A DNA stretch of 64,000 bases. It comes from Arthrobacter sp. Soc17.1.1.1. Lineage in GTDB: Bacteria; Actinomycetota; Actinomycetes; Actinomycetales; Micrococcaceae. The notes below the pieces were generated by a model, which searched no databases, was not told the DNA's origin, and worked only from the letters and a program-made list of their open reading frames with translations. The DNA is taken from contig NZ_JBAJII010000001.1 in the NCBI RefSeq assembly GCF_036867195.1, forward strand, positions 1,550,001-1,614,000, read 5' to 3'. A program made the translations under genes and the position numbers. Positions 8,416 through 17,204 of the stretch are shown piece after piece (within the stretch, counting starts at the first letter, position 1; each line of letters begins with the position of its first letter).

Positions 8416-8661
8416 ATCGCCTCGTTCCCGTCGTAGGTTCCCCAACCTCCCTGATTCTAGGGCCGGAACCGGCGCCGGGACGCACGCCCTGCCCGTCAGG
8501 TGCTCCTGCCGCAGACCGGCGTGCCGAGCCTCGGGCGGGCACGATCGCCGGTCGGACTCCCATGCGTCGGTCGTCCGGACCAGGAGGAGGCGACAGGGGC
8601 ACCGGCTCCCGCACGCCAAGACCGCGGCTGTTAGTCTGGCGCCACCCGATCGAGGAGCGCA

Positions 8662-9795
8662 GTGCCAGCTGATATCGACCCGCACGACCTGACCCCCGGA
8701 CAGATCGAGCTGATCAACGAGGGCCGCAAGCTCGAGGGCGTTCATCTGACGATCTTCGGCTACTTCGGTGGTCCGGAACTGCAGGGCGCCTGTATCGGAC
8801 GCATGCAGCTCGATGAGGACGGCCAGCTGCCGGCTTCCAACTACGACTCGCCCGAGGACCGGCTGAGGGACCTCGTGCTCGCCCAGCTCCTGCGTGGCGC
8901 ACTGCGGCAGTCCATCCCCATCGTGCTCGCAGGGATCTTCGACGACGTCTTCGCCCTGCGCACCCTGGAGGCCGCGGGTGGTGATACGCAGGGGTACATC
9001 ACCTCCGCCGGAGCACAGGTGGTGGACCTGCTGCCGCCGGCGTACCGGCACCACTACACGTCCGGTTTCCTCCAGCGCTTCGCCGTGGTGGCGGCCGAGG
9101 TGGCCTCGGACTTCGAACTCGGCTGGGAGGAGCCGCGCACCTTCGCGCATGCGCTCGCCGCCTACTGCTTCGCCAGGAAGGGCATCCGGAACGCCGATAC
9201 GGAGTACGGGGCCAACCTCGGCGCAGTGAACCTGGACCGGACGATGGCGGGGCTGCTCGAGGACCCGACCGTGATCGAGGAGGCGTATCGCGCGGTTCCC
9301 GACGACGACGTCGCTCCCGCCTGGTTCGTGCCCTACGACCCGGCGTCCCGGGTGAACCCCTACCTCTATCCGGAAGGGATGCCCAGCACCGAGCAGGTCG
9401 ACCTGCTCGAGCACCAACTCGCCCACGAGATCCCGGAGAAGTACGTGGGACCCGCACGACGGCGGGCCCTCCAGGAGGGCACGCTGATCGACATCAGCCC
9501 TTTCGCTTCACGTCGGTACTTCCTCTGCCCGGTCGCCGTCGAGCACACCGTCGTCTCCGCCCTCGGCCTCGCCGACCTGCCGGCCGACTCCGAATGGGAG
9601 GACCTGCTGCTGCAGACCGCATGGTACGGCGCCGCCGAACACCCCACCTGGAAGAGCTTCGACTACGTGGCCACCGGATTGGAGGGGCAGCACCTGTACG
9701 TAGCGCTCGTCGCCGGCACCGACGAGATGGAGTCACCGGTCCTGACGATCCAGTACGTCGGCGAGGTCATCGAGGAACCGGACGCGGGGGAGTGA
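8662..9795 (+). CDS. Conserved hypothetical protein, 377 residues
   Basis: Soluble acidic protein without a recognised domain, signal peptide or membrane helix. It begins MPADIDPHDLTPGQIELINE and has a long alpha-rich middle section (FLQRFAVVAAEVASDF). The start is GTG 8662 with GAGGAG upstream and a TTAGTCT -10-like element about 30 bases earlier. Coding is supported by codon bias and length. Function unknown. Confidence 0.7.
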   Translation: MPADIDPHDLTPGQIELINEGRKLEGVHLTIFGYFGGPELQGACIGRMQLDEDGQLPASNYDSPEDRLRDLVLAQLLRGALRQSIPIVLAGIFDDVFALRTLEAAGGDTQGYITSAGAQVVDLLPPAYRHHYTSGFLQRFAVVAAEVASDFELGWEEPRTFAHALAAYCFARKGIRNADTEYGANLGAVNLDRTMAGLLEDPTVIEEAYRAVPDDDVAPAWFVPYDPASRVNPYLYPEGMPSTEQVDLLEHQLAHEIPEKYVGPARRRALQEGTLIDISPFASRRYFLCPVAVEHTVVSALGLADLPADSEWEDLLLQTAWYGAAEHPTWKSFDYVATGLEGQHLYVALVAGTDEMESPVLTIQYVGEVIEEPDAGE

Positions 9796-9844
9796 CACCG
9801 GAGCCCGGTACCACTCCCCGGCGCCGATCCGGTCACGCCCGGTG

Positions 9845-10147
9845 TCAGCCCTCGCACTCGGTGCAGTACTTGTCGCCGTTCTTCTCGCGGGCGAGCTGGG
9901 TGCGGTGGTGGACGAGGAAGCAGGACATACACGTGAACTCGTCCTCCTGCACGGGGACGACCAGTACCTGCAGTTCCTCGTCGAGGATCGCGCCCGGCAG
10001 GTCGAAGCCTTCGGCGGTATCGACGTCCTCGGTGTCGATCACTGCCGTCTGCGAGGTGGCGCTGCGCTGGGCCTGGATCGCATCGAGCGACTCGTTGGCG
10101 GGCTGGTCCTCTTCGCGGACGCGCGGTGCGTCGTAGTCGGTTGCCAT
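9845..10147 (-). CDS. DUF4193 family protein
   Basis: A 100-residue actinobacterial protein of the DUF4193 type. It has an N-terminal YDAPR motif and a C-terminal zinc-ribbon-like arrangement, FTCMSCFLVHHRTQLA ... KYCTEC (two CxxC pairs). This gene is usually strongly conserved next to dut and related genes, though not here. A role is not established; metal binding is inferred from the cysteines. Confidence 0.85.
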   Translation of the reverse strand: MATDYDAPRVREEDQPANESLDAIQAQRSATSQTAVIDTEDVDTAEGFDLPGAILDEELQVLVVPVQEDEFTCMSCFLVHHRTQLAREKNGDKYCTECEG

Positions 10148-10334
10148 GGCGGTGTCTCATCCTTCTGTTGTGGGGGAGTCGCAACAGGTTACATGCGCAA
10201 ACAGGGAGCCCGTGACGCCGCATCGGCGACCGCGGACCGGGTGAGCGGGTGTACCCTGCCCTCCTGCCGCGGTGCTCGAGCAGCACCGCCGGCCTCACCT
10301 CCCCGTGCGCCCGCCGTCGTCCTCGGCAACCGGA

Positions 10335-10744
10335 TCAGGACTCCCCTTTCGTCGGCGCCTCGTCGAGCAGATCGCAGACGTCGGTCATGTTTCGGGCCGT
10401 GTTCCTGGTGATCTCGACGGAGGTGGGCTCCAGGACGGCCGGATCCTCCCGGAACTCGAGGTCGACCGTGGAGCCGCCGCGGTACCTTATGACGGTGCTG
10501 CCGTCGTCCCGCACCCTCACTTTCCACTCGACATCCCGGACGTCAGCGCGACCGTCGTGCCACAGGCCTCGATGGCGATCGGGTCGTAGTAGTCCGACGG
10601 AACCGGCACGAAGTTCCCATCCGTGTCCTGCGACAGGCCGCCAGGTGATTCGTCGGTGGGCTCCGCTCCGGCAGGGGCGACGCCGGCGGTGAAAGTCAGT
10701 GCGAGCAGCAGGGGGAGAAAGCGGAATGTACGGGGGTCTTTCAC
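10335..10744 (-). pseudogene. Secreted hypothetical protein broken by a -1 frameshift
   Basis: GTG 10744 (GGAG upstream) starts VKDPRTFRF followed by a clear signal peptide (LPLLLALTFTAGVAPAGAEP). The frame runs to about 10527 and stops soon after ALTSG. The adjacent frame continues convincingly as DVEWKVRVRDDG ... YRGGSTVDLEF to 10335. One extra G in the GGG run just before ATGTCGAG would join the two into a protein of about 136 residues. Either a genuine inactivating deletion or a sequencing error in a G run. Function unknown. Confidence 0.65.
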
Positions 10745-10845
10745 GGTGGCTCCTCGGCCAACGGACCCTCGGCCACGTCGTCGTCGAGGGTGCCGTGGCT
10801 CCAGGACGGTTCCGGGCGAGGACGAGGACGCGGCGGACGACGGCC

Positions 10846-11658
10846 TCAGGCGCGTTCGCGCCTGCCCCGGTGGAGCGTGTCGATCCTGTGTCCGGAGACC
10901 CGTCCCGCCGTCAGCTGCAGGTCGTCGAGCGACCCGTGGGAGCCCTTCTGCCCGGGGATGCCGACGACCCGCACGAGCCCGGCGAGGCATCCGACGATCA
11001 CGACCGACAGGAGTGCGAGCAGCGGGGCGTTCGGGCCCGGCCGGGAGTCGCTGCGCTCGATGGCGACGGCCTCTGCGCTCGCGGTGGTCGACGGTGATGC
11101 CGAAGGACCGGCCGTCGGAGTAGGTGATGGGGTGGCACGGGGCGATGGCACGGCAGGGCTCGTGGTCGCCGGCGCCGCCTCCGTGGGCTCCTCGACAGGG
11201 ATCTCGAGCGGGACGTCGGGGGCGACGTCGGGAACGACACCGGGAGCAACCGGCGCGAGGATCGAGGGCCCGACCTGCTGGAACTGCTCGACGGGCGCGA
11301 CGGGCGCGACGGGCGGCGGTGGGGGAGCGGGGGTTTCCGTCGTGGGCGGAGGGGTGGTGGGCAACGGGGTGGTCGGAGGGGTGGTCGGCGGAGGGGTGGG
11401 TACCGCTGTCGGGGCGGGCGGTGTCACGGGCTCGTCCGAGGGCGGCGGAGGGACAGGCCCCGGGGTGACGGGAGCCCGAGGCACCGAGGCAAGGGGAGGG
11501 GCCGGCACCTGCGGACCCGGACTCGGGGACACCGGAGCAGGCGACGTGGGGGGCGGCCCCGGTACGTTCTCGACTGCAGCTGCCGCCGGAACACCGAAGG
11601 TCAGGCCGGCCGAGACGACGACGGCAGCGCAGAACGTCCGCTTCAGCGCATTGCTCAT
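10846..11658 (-). CDS. Secreted proline-rich envelope protein with C-terminal membrane anchor
   Basis: A 270-residue protein with a signal peptide (KRTFCAAVVVSAGLTFGVPAAAA), a long Pro/Thr/Ala/Val-rich region (many PPP, TPPPTT, APV units) and one membrane segment near the end (PLLALLSVVIVGCLAGLVRVV) followed by a basic tail. It is probably a wall-spanning spacer protein. No LPXTG motif is seen. No enzymatic domain. Its coding strand is supported by the clear signal peptide. Confidence 0.7.
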   Translation of the reverse strand: MSNALKRTFCAAVVVSAGLTFGVPAAAAVENVPGPPPTSPAPVSPSPGPQVPAPPLASVPRAPVTPGPVPPPPSDEPVTPPAPTAVPTPPPTTPPTTPLPTTPPPTTETPAPPPPPVAPVAPVEQFQQVGPSILAPVAPGVVPDVAPDVPLEIPVEEPTEAAPATTSPAVPSPRATPSPTPTAGPSASPSTTASAEAVAIERSDSRPGPNAPLLALLSVVIVGCLAGLVRVVGIPGQKGSHGSLDDLQLTAGRVSGHRIDTLHRGRRERA

Positions 11659-11807
11659 GATTTCCCCCAGTCCGCGGGCCCAGCGCCCACCTCGGACAGC
11701 TTATCCTCCAGCAGCACCGTCGTTCTGCGCCCCGGGGAGGGAAGCCCTCCCGGTCCCGGTCATGTCCCCGTCATCGAACCCCTCGGGCCGTTGCCGTCGA
11801 TGTGCCG

Positions 11808-12665
11808 TCAGGTCGAGGCACTCGGAGTTGTCGCCAGGTTCTGGAGGCCGGTGACCCGCAGCAGGTCGAGTCTGGCCTCGTCCTCGGAACCGGGGACCAC
11901 GGTGTAGACGACGACGCGCAGATCGCTTCCCGGCACGGTGAGGACGTCGCAGTCGACACTGATCGGGCCGGCGGGAGTACCCGTGACGGTCTTCCGGCTC
12001 GAGCGGTGCTCGGCGACCCGCGCTTCCGCCCAGCGCCGTTCGAACTCCGCCGACGCCGCCCGGAGCCCCGCGACGAGCCGCCCCAGTTCGGCGTCGTTCG
12101 GGTAGCGTCCCACCGCGGTGCGCAAATCGGCGGCGAGGTCGCTCGCGAAGTCGTCGGCGTGCCGGTCGTCGAACTCCGTACCCTCGTGGCCGGAGGTGAA
12201 ATGACGCCAGACGAGGTTCCGTTCGAGCCCGGTCAGCGCGGAGGGGTCGCCGTTGAGGGCCGCCCAGAGCGGGTTCCACAGCAGGATGTCGTGCGCGACG
12301 CTGAAGACGGCCAGCGGGACGTCCCCCAGGCGGTCGACGATCCGCTGCACGCCGGGCGAGATGTGCCGGGGCACCTGGCCCGACGGCGGCGCGGCGCCGG
12401 CGGCCCGGTAGAGGTGGTCCCGCTCGCTGTCGGACAGCCGCAGGGCGACGGCGAGCGCGCCGAGGAGCTGCGGCGAGGGATGGGTGGCCCGCCCCTGTTC
12501 CAGCCGCACCACGTAGTCGACACTGATGTTCGCGAGGGACGCGAGTTCCTCGCGCCGGAGCCCCACGCTCCTGCGACCGGCACCTGCAGGAAGCCCGACC
12601 TCCCGGGGCGTCAACCGCTCACGCCAGGACCTGAGCACACTGGCGAATTCGTTCTCGGCGCTCAC
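11808..12665 (-). CDS. HTH regulator with MmyB-like ligand-binding domain
   Basis: A 285-residue regulator. The N-terminal XRE-type HTH is seen in VGLRREELASLANISVDYVV and RLEQGRATHPSP. The C-terminal MmyB-like domain has LAVFSVAHDILLWNPLWAAL, the family's WNPL motif. The start is taken at GTG 12665 rather than further upstream. It is divergent from an SDR gene 88 bp away; this pairing is typical, and the regulator probably represses the SDR in response to its substrate. Confidence 0.85.
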   Translation of the reverse strand: MSAENEFASVLRSWRERLTPREVGLPAGAGRRSVGLRREELASLANISVDYVVRLEQGRATHPSPQLLGALAVALRLSDSERDHLYRAAGAAPPSGQVPRHISPGVQRIVDRLGDVPLAVFSVAHDILLWNPLWAALNGDPSALTGLERNLVWRHFTSGHEGTEFDDRHADDFASDLAADLRTAVGRYPNDAELGRLVAGLRAASAEFERRWAEARVAEHRSSRKTVTGTPAGPISVDCDVLTVPGSDLRVVVYTVVPGSEDEARLDLLRVTGLQNLATTPSAST

Positions 12666-12752
12666 GAGGGTCCGCCCTCCCCGGGTGGTACTCCCGGTCC
12701 TACCGTCCAACGGTGCCTTGGAGTCCCGACGAGCCGGGCACAGGATGAACTC

Positions 12753-13433
12753 ATGACAACAACACTAATCACCGGGGCCAACAAGAGCCTCGGCCTCGAA
12801 ACAGCCCGCCGCCTGATCGATGCCGGCCACACCGTCTACGCAGGGATGCGCGACGCGGCGAACGGGGACGCCGCCCGCGGACTCGGGGCGCACGTCGTCG
12901 AGCTGGACGTCCTGGACCAGGCGAGCGTCGACGCGGCGCTCGGCACCCTCCCGGCCCTCGACGTCCTGATCAACAACGCGGGGATCCTCGGCACCTCCTA
13001 CGGCGTCGACGACCTCACCCCGGAGGCCATGCAGGGCGTGCTCGAGACCAACGTGGTGGGCATCGTCCGGGTCACGCAGGCGGCACTGCCCCTGCTGCAG
13101 GCGTCGCACCAGCCGGTGATCGTGAACGTCGCCTCGGGCGTGGGCTGGCCCCGCAGCCTGTCCACCGAGGGCTCGGACGAATTCGCCGTCCCGGTCATCC
13201 CCTACGCGGCGTCGAAGGCGGCCGTGATCGCGCTCACCGTCCAGTACGCGAAGAACCTGCCGTCGTTCCGCGTCAATGTCAGCGACCCCGGCTACACGGC
13301 GACCGACTTCAACGGCCACGGCGGGCACCAGACGGTGACGGAGGGCACGGACGCGACGGTCGCCCTCGCTCTGGTCGGCGCGGACGGGCCGACCGGGGAG
13401 TTCCACAACCGGTTCGGGCGGATCGCCTACTGA
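12753..13433 (+). CDS. Short-chain dehydrogenase/reductase
   Basis: A 226-residue classical SDR. TGANKSLGLE is the cofactor-binding TGxxxGxG variant, NNAGIL the structural motif, a Ser lies in VNVASGVGW, and the catalytic YxxxK is YAASK. The start is ATG 12753, directly after the divergent control region. The N-terminal MTTTLITGANK shows no presequence. The substrate is unknown. Likely controlled by the MmyB-type regulator next to it. Confidence 0.88.
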   Translation: MTTTLITGANKSLGLETARRLIDAGHTVYAGMRDAANGDAARGLGAHVVELDVLDQASVDAALGTLPALDVLINNAGILGTSYGVDDLTPEAMQGVLETNVVGIVRVTQAALPLLQASHQPVIVNVASGVGWPRSLSTEGSDEFAVPVIPYAASKAAVIALTVQYAKNLPSFRVNVSDPGYTATDFNGHGGHQTVTEGTDATVALALVGADGPTGEFHNRFGRIAY

Positions 13434-13588
13434 ATCCCCGCTGAGGGAGCCGTGGCCGACGGACCGTCGTCACGGCTCCCGACCGGACCGATGATCCCGG
13501 CGGGCCGAGATCGCGTCTGTCCGGTACATGCCCGCAGGGCCCAGCCCTGGGGGCGCCATGGTGGTACCGGACAGATAAGGAAGAGCTC

Positions 13589-14047
13589 ATGACCGAAGCA
13601 GCAGGCTCCGCCGTCAACCGCGTTATCACAGCACCGCCCGAGGCAGTCTTCGACGCCTGGGTGACTCCCGCGACCCTCTCCCGATGGTGGGGCGGCCGGG
13701 AGATCGAAGTGCCCCTCGACTCCATCGCCATGGACGTCCGTCCCGGGGGCACCTGGAAGGCCACCATGATCCTGGGCGAGGACATGCCCGCGTTCCATTG
13801 GCGGGGGGAGTTCCTCGAGGTCGACCGCCCACGCCGGCTCGTGCTCACCATGACGGACGAACCCGGCGAGGACCGTGAACTGCTCAGCGTGGCGCTCACC
13901 GCGGTGGACGGCGGCACCGAGCTGCGGTTCACCCAGACCGGAGGCCATCTCTCGCCTGAGCAGTACGAGGGGACCGCAGCGGGCTGGCAGCTGGCCTTCG
14001 ACGAGATGGACACGGTCCTGGCGGCGTCGCCCCACCCGGGTCCCTGA
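13589..14047 (+). CDS. SRPBCC (AHSA1-like) protein
   Basis: A 152-residue START-like/SRPBCC protein of the AHSA1 type: VNRVITAPPEAVFDAWVTPATLSRWWG at the start, MDVRPGGTWKATM, and a late LRFTQTGG. The ribosome binding site is AAGGAAGAG. These bind hydrophobic ligands; in actinobacteria they often accompany ArsR regulators, but none is adjacent here. A palindrome-like CCGGTACATG/CATGGTGGTACCGG region precedes it and may be its control region. Confidence 0.82.
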   Translation: MTEAAGSAVNRVITAPPEAVFDAWVTPATLSRWWGGREIEVPLDSIAMDVRPGGTWKATMILGEDMPAFHWRGEFLEVDRPRRLVLTMTDEPGEDRELLSVALTAVDGGTELRFTQTGGHLSPEQYEGTAAGWQLAFDEMDTVLAASPHPGP

Positions 14048-14058
14048 CCGCGCGCAGG

Positions 14059-14670
14059 TCAGGAGCCCGCGATCGTCTCCAGCGGGTGGTGTGCCAGTTT
14101 CGCGGCGACCCCTCCCTGGACGATCCGCTGGGCCGCGGTCGCGGGCTTGCGCCCTGCCTGGTCCGTCACGCTCGCCGTGAACTCCTCGCCGAGGGTTAGG
14201 CGGGGGTAGGCGGCCAGCACCTCGCGCACCAGGCCGTCCGGCAGGACGTCCGCCCGGGCGCCGCTGATGTCCAGTCCCGTGGCGATCTCCAGCAGGTATC
14301 CCTCGACGTCCAGCGCCGGGTCCACCGAGGGCCAGTTGTGACGGACGATCACCTCGAGTGCACGACGTCGTCGTTCGGGTGCCCAGCCGGCACCGGCGGT
14401 CAGGGCGACGGCGACGTGCCCGCCCGCCTCCTCGTAGGACAGCGCCACGTTGTCGTAGGCGGGGACCAGCCCGATGTCATGCAGGATCGCGGAGGTGTAC
14501 AGCAGTTCGTGATCGATGTCCCGCCGGTCCTCGACCCGCGCGAACGCCTCCGCCCAGAGCCACGACCGCACCACGTGGTTGAGGACGGCGGGTGTGTGGT
14601 GGGAGGCCGCGAGCTCCAGTGCGGCCGCGGCTGCCGGTGTGGCGGGCGCGATGAAGTCGTGCAGATGCAT
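14059..14670 (-). CDS. HD-domain phosphohydrolase-like protein
   Basis: A 203-residue HD protein. NHVVRSWLWAEAFA supplies the first His and LLYTSAILHDIGLVP the HD pair. Its overall layout resembles cyanamide hydratase-like HD proteins. It is convergent with the SRPBCC gene, 11 bp apart. The substrate is unknown. Confidence 0.8.
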   Translation of the reverse strand: MHLHDFIAPATPAAAAALELAASHHTPAVLNHVVRSWLWAEAFARVEDRRDIDHELLYTSAILHDIGLVPAYDNVALSYEEAGGHVAVALTAGAGWAPERRRRALEVIVRHNWPSVDPALDVEGYLLEIATGLDISGARADVLPDGLVREVLAAYPRLTLGEEFTASVTDQAGRKPATAAQRIVQGGVAAKLAHHPLETIAGS

Positions 14671-14740
14671 GGCGCCATCATCGCAGACCCGACCAGACCG
14701 GACGGGGCCGGGAGAGGACGCCGCGCCGGCCTCCGGGGAG

Positions 14741-15124
14741 TTACTGCAGCAACCAGCGCACGGCCTCGTCGCGGTCCGTGAAGAACCGGATGTCGGAGGA
14801 GGATTTCACGGTGAAGGCGGTCAGCACGAGGTCGACGGCGTCCGAACCGACGATCGCGATCCTCGCCGGATGTGCGTACCCGATGATCGCCGTCCGCGCG
14901 TCCCAGGTGATCTCCTTCAGGCCGGCCACCTCCACCAGCAAAGGGAGTGTCGAACGGCCGGAGGCCGCCACCGCGGCACCGACGCGCGAGATGTCCGCCC
15001 GGTGGATCTCGAGGCGCGGAGCCCACTGCAGCCGGAGCGCGAAGGGCAGCACGGTGAGCGAGAACCGGTCCGCCCCATCGGCGGCTGCCTGCACGGTACG
15101 GCTGTCCGCCACGATCGATTCCAT
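14741..15124 (-). CDS. STAS/SpoIIAA-like small protein
   Basis: About 127 residues from ATG 15124. The fold signature is LPLLVEVAGLKEITWDART (strand plus helix), ARIAIVGSDAVDLVL and the C-terminal FFTDRDEAVRWLL, typical of SpoIIAA-like STAS proteins. There is no obvious phosphorylatable serine motif. A related small gene lies just upstream on the same strand (15278-15631). Confidence 0.65.
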   Translation of the reverse strand: MESIVADSRTVQAAADGADRFSLTVLPFALRLQWAPRLEIHRADISRVGAAVAASGRSTLPLLVEVAGLKEITWDARTAIIGYAHPARIAIVGSDAVDLVLTAFTVKSSSDIRFFTDRDEAVRWLLQ

Positions 15125-15277
15125 CCCTGTCCAGCGCCTCCCGGGCGGTCCCGCCGGCACGCCGGAGCGTGGATCGGGACATCAGTCGGGCCGCCGTCGG
15201 CGGCAGGCCGCGCAGGAAGGCGGCGGCCGGTCGGTATTCGGCGCTGGAAACGGGGCGGATGGGTGGGCGGGGGTGGG

Positions 15278-15631
15278 TCAGAGCTGCCAGGCGGGCTGGC
15301 CGTCCCACAGGCCACGGCCCGGCAGGCCGTCGATGAGCTGCCGGACGCCGGGAGCGAGCGCGGGGAGGCCGTCCACCACGGCGATGAGCGGGCCGTAGTG
15401 CCGTAGCTCGGCCATCTCGTTGGCGAAGTGCAGCGCCCGGGCGTGATCGACGGTGAGACCCACGCCACCCGCCGCTACTGCCTCGAGGGCGGCTTGGGCC
15501 CGGCCGAAGAGCACGGCGTGCGCCAGGTCGGCGGCCGCGGTGTCGGGGTCCTCGAGAGCGGCGCTGTCCCACGCCCTCAGGGCGACCCCTTCCTTGGAGC
15601 GGACGCCGATCGGTTCTCCCTCATATGCCAT
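15278..15631 (-). CDS. Hypothetical 117-residue protein
   Basis: The start ATG 15631 is preceded by CGGGGGAACC. The protein is alpha-rich and Ala/Leu-rich (LAHAVLFGRAQAALEAVAAGG) and ends in GRGLWDGQPAWQL. No recognised domain. It is on the same strand as the STAS-like gene, 153 bp apart, possibly co-expressed. Function unknown. Confidence 0.6.
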   Translation of the reverse strand: MAYEGEPIGVRSKEGVALRAWDSAALEDPDTAAADLAHAVLFGRAQAALEAVAAGGVGLTVDHARALHFANEMAELRHYGPLIAVVDGLPALAPGVRQLIDGLPGRGLWDGQPAWQL

Positions 15632-15820
15632 GGTTCCCCCGGATGGTGATGCGCTGACTGGAGGTTCCAGAGTCGCAGCCACCGGTTCCCGCCTACAAGA
15701 CGGCGCACGAGTGATCCGGAAGTTGTTAGCCGCCCGTTACCTGTGCACACGCGCCCGCTCCGGCCGACGGCGTGCCGGTGCACCTCGTCCGGCGGGGCGC
15801 GCCGTGCCAGACTGGGACGC

Positions 15821-16969
15821 ATGTGTCCCCGTTCCGCGAAGCCGCAGCCTCCCTCCACGACCCCGAGCAGTAGCTCCTCGCCGAGGGGCGGTGTCGGGGA
15901 ACGCCACCTCGCCATGCGCCTCGACGACGCCTGGCTCCGGCTCCAGACCCGCCTCGCGGTGCGGCGCGGCAGGGTGGAGACGGTCATCCCGTACACCGGG
16001 TACGGCACGACGTCGTGGGTGCGGGTACTCGCCCGCGTGGTCCTCAGCGACCCGCGCGACACGGGGCGCGGGTCGGAGGCCGGTCCGCTGAAGCCACTGG
16101 CCGAGGGCATGCGCGGCTGGCGCAACTTCACGAGCGCCCCGGTCCCGCACGCCGTCGTGCACGTCACCATCGGTGACACGGTGCACGATGTCGAGGCGGA
16201 CCGCGGCGGCGTGGTGGACTCCCGCATCCCGGTGACCCTCGACGCCGGCTGGCACACCATCACGGTGCAGTCCGGCGAGTCGAAGGCCGTCGAGGCCCCG
16301 GTGCGGATCGTCGCGGACGGCACGGAGTTCGGCGTCGTCTCGGACATCGACGACACCGTCATGGTCACCGCCCTGCCCCGGCCGTTCCTGGCCGCGTGGA
16401 ACACGTTCGTCCTGGACGAGCACGCCCGGACCCCGACGCCCGGCATGGCCGTGCTCTACGAGCGGATCGTCCGGTCGCTTCCCTCGGCGCCCGTCCTGTA
16501 CCTGTCGACGGGCGCGTGGAACGTCGCGCCCACGCTGTCGCGCTTCCTCTCCCGCAACCTGTACCCGGCGGGGCCGAAGCTGCTCACCGACTGGGGCCCC
16601 ACCCGCGACCGCTGGTTCCGCAGCGGCCAGGAACACAAGCGGACGTCCCTGGAGCGCCTGGCCGAGGAGTTCCCCGACGTGAAGTGGCTCCTGGTGGGCG
16701 ACGACGGCCAGCACGACGAGGCCATTTACTCCGAGTTCGCGCAGCGCCACCCGCAGAACGTCCGTGCCATCGCGATCCGCCAGCTCTCCACGGGTGAAGC
16801 GGTCCTCGCGGGCGGACGTTCCAAGACCGGGGTCCAGCCGACGCCCGGCATCCCCTGGATCTACGCGCCCGACGGTGCGGGGATGTCCGACCGGCTCGCG
16901 GACCTCGGCATCATCCAGAAGGATCCGGAGATCGCCGACGTGCCCGACGTACCGGAGGAGCCCGAGTAG
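15821..16969 (+). CDS. App1-family phosphatidate phosphatase-like protein
   Basis: A 382-residue protein of the App1/DUF2183 family. The HAD-type catalytic DxDxT is seen in VVSDIDDTVMVTA, the second motif in LYLSTGAWN (Ser/Thr), and the last in WLLVGDDGQHDEAIY. The N-terminal half is the family's beta-domain (RVETVIPYTGYGT). The start is ATG 15821; an internal ATG at 15914 is an alternative. Bacterial members probably dephosphorylate lipids such as phosphatidate. Confidence 0.85.
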   Translation: MCPRSAKPQPPSTTPSSSSSPRGGVGERHLAMRLDDAWLRLQTRLAVRRGRVETVIPYTGYGTTSWVRVLARVVLSDPRDTGRGSEAGPLKPLAEGMRGWRNFTSAPVPHAVVHVTIGDTVHDVEADRGGVVDSRIPVTLDAGWHTITVQSGESKAVEAPVRIVADGTEFGVVSDIDDTVMVTALPRPFLAAWNTFVLDEHARTPTPGMAVLYERIVRSLPSAPVLYLSTGAWNVAPTLSRFLSRNLYPAGPKLLTDWGPTRDRWFRSGQEHKRTSLERLAEEFPDVKWLLVGDDGQHDEAIYSEFAQRHPQNVRAIAIRQLSTGEAVLAGGRSKTGVQPTPGIPWIYAPDGAGMSDRLADLGIIQKDPEIADVPDVPEEPE

Positions 16970-17204
16970 ACCTGACGGGCCGGCGGCCGCGCGTCATTCT
17001 TCCGCCGATCCTTGATGCACGCAGCGGCCTGTCGTAGCGTGTGGTTCCAGGTACAGCCGGTCAGCGACTCCCGCAGGGGAGTGTGGGTGCCCCCATGCGG
17101 GCCTGACATTCGTACGCAGCACCGCCGCGGCACCTCGCGGTCATCCGCCTTTCGACCGCTCCCATGCCCTCCGGGCGACGGACGGCACGTACGAAGAGGA
17201 CCCC
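16970..17204 (+). promoter_or_regulatory. metF leader region with alternative hairpins
   Basis: The 235-bp region before metF holds ACTCCC-GCAG-GGGAGT (17067-17082), which is mutually exclusive with CCCGCA (17070-17075) pairing to TGCGGG (17095-17100). An open frame starting at the ATG near 17015 (HAAACRSVW) reads into these stems. This looks like an attenuator, but I see no SAM or cobalamin riboswitch core. The metF ribosome binding site is AGAGGA. Confidence 0.35.

Noticed and set aside
16970..17204. SAM or cobalamin riboswitch before metF
   Set aside because: The conserved core sequences of those classes were not found by eye.
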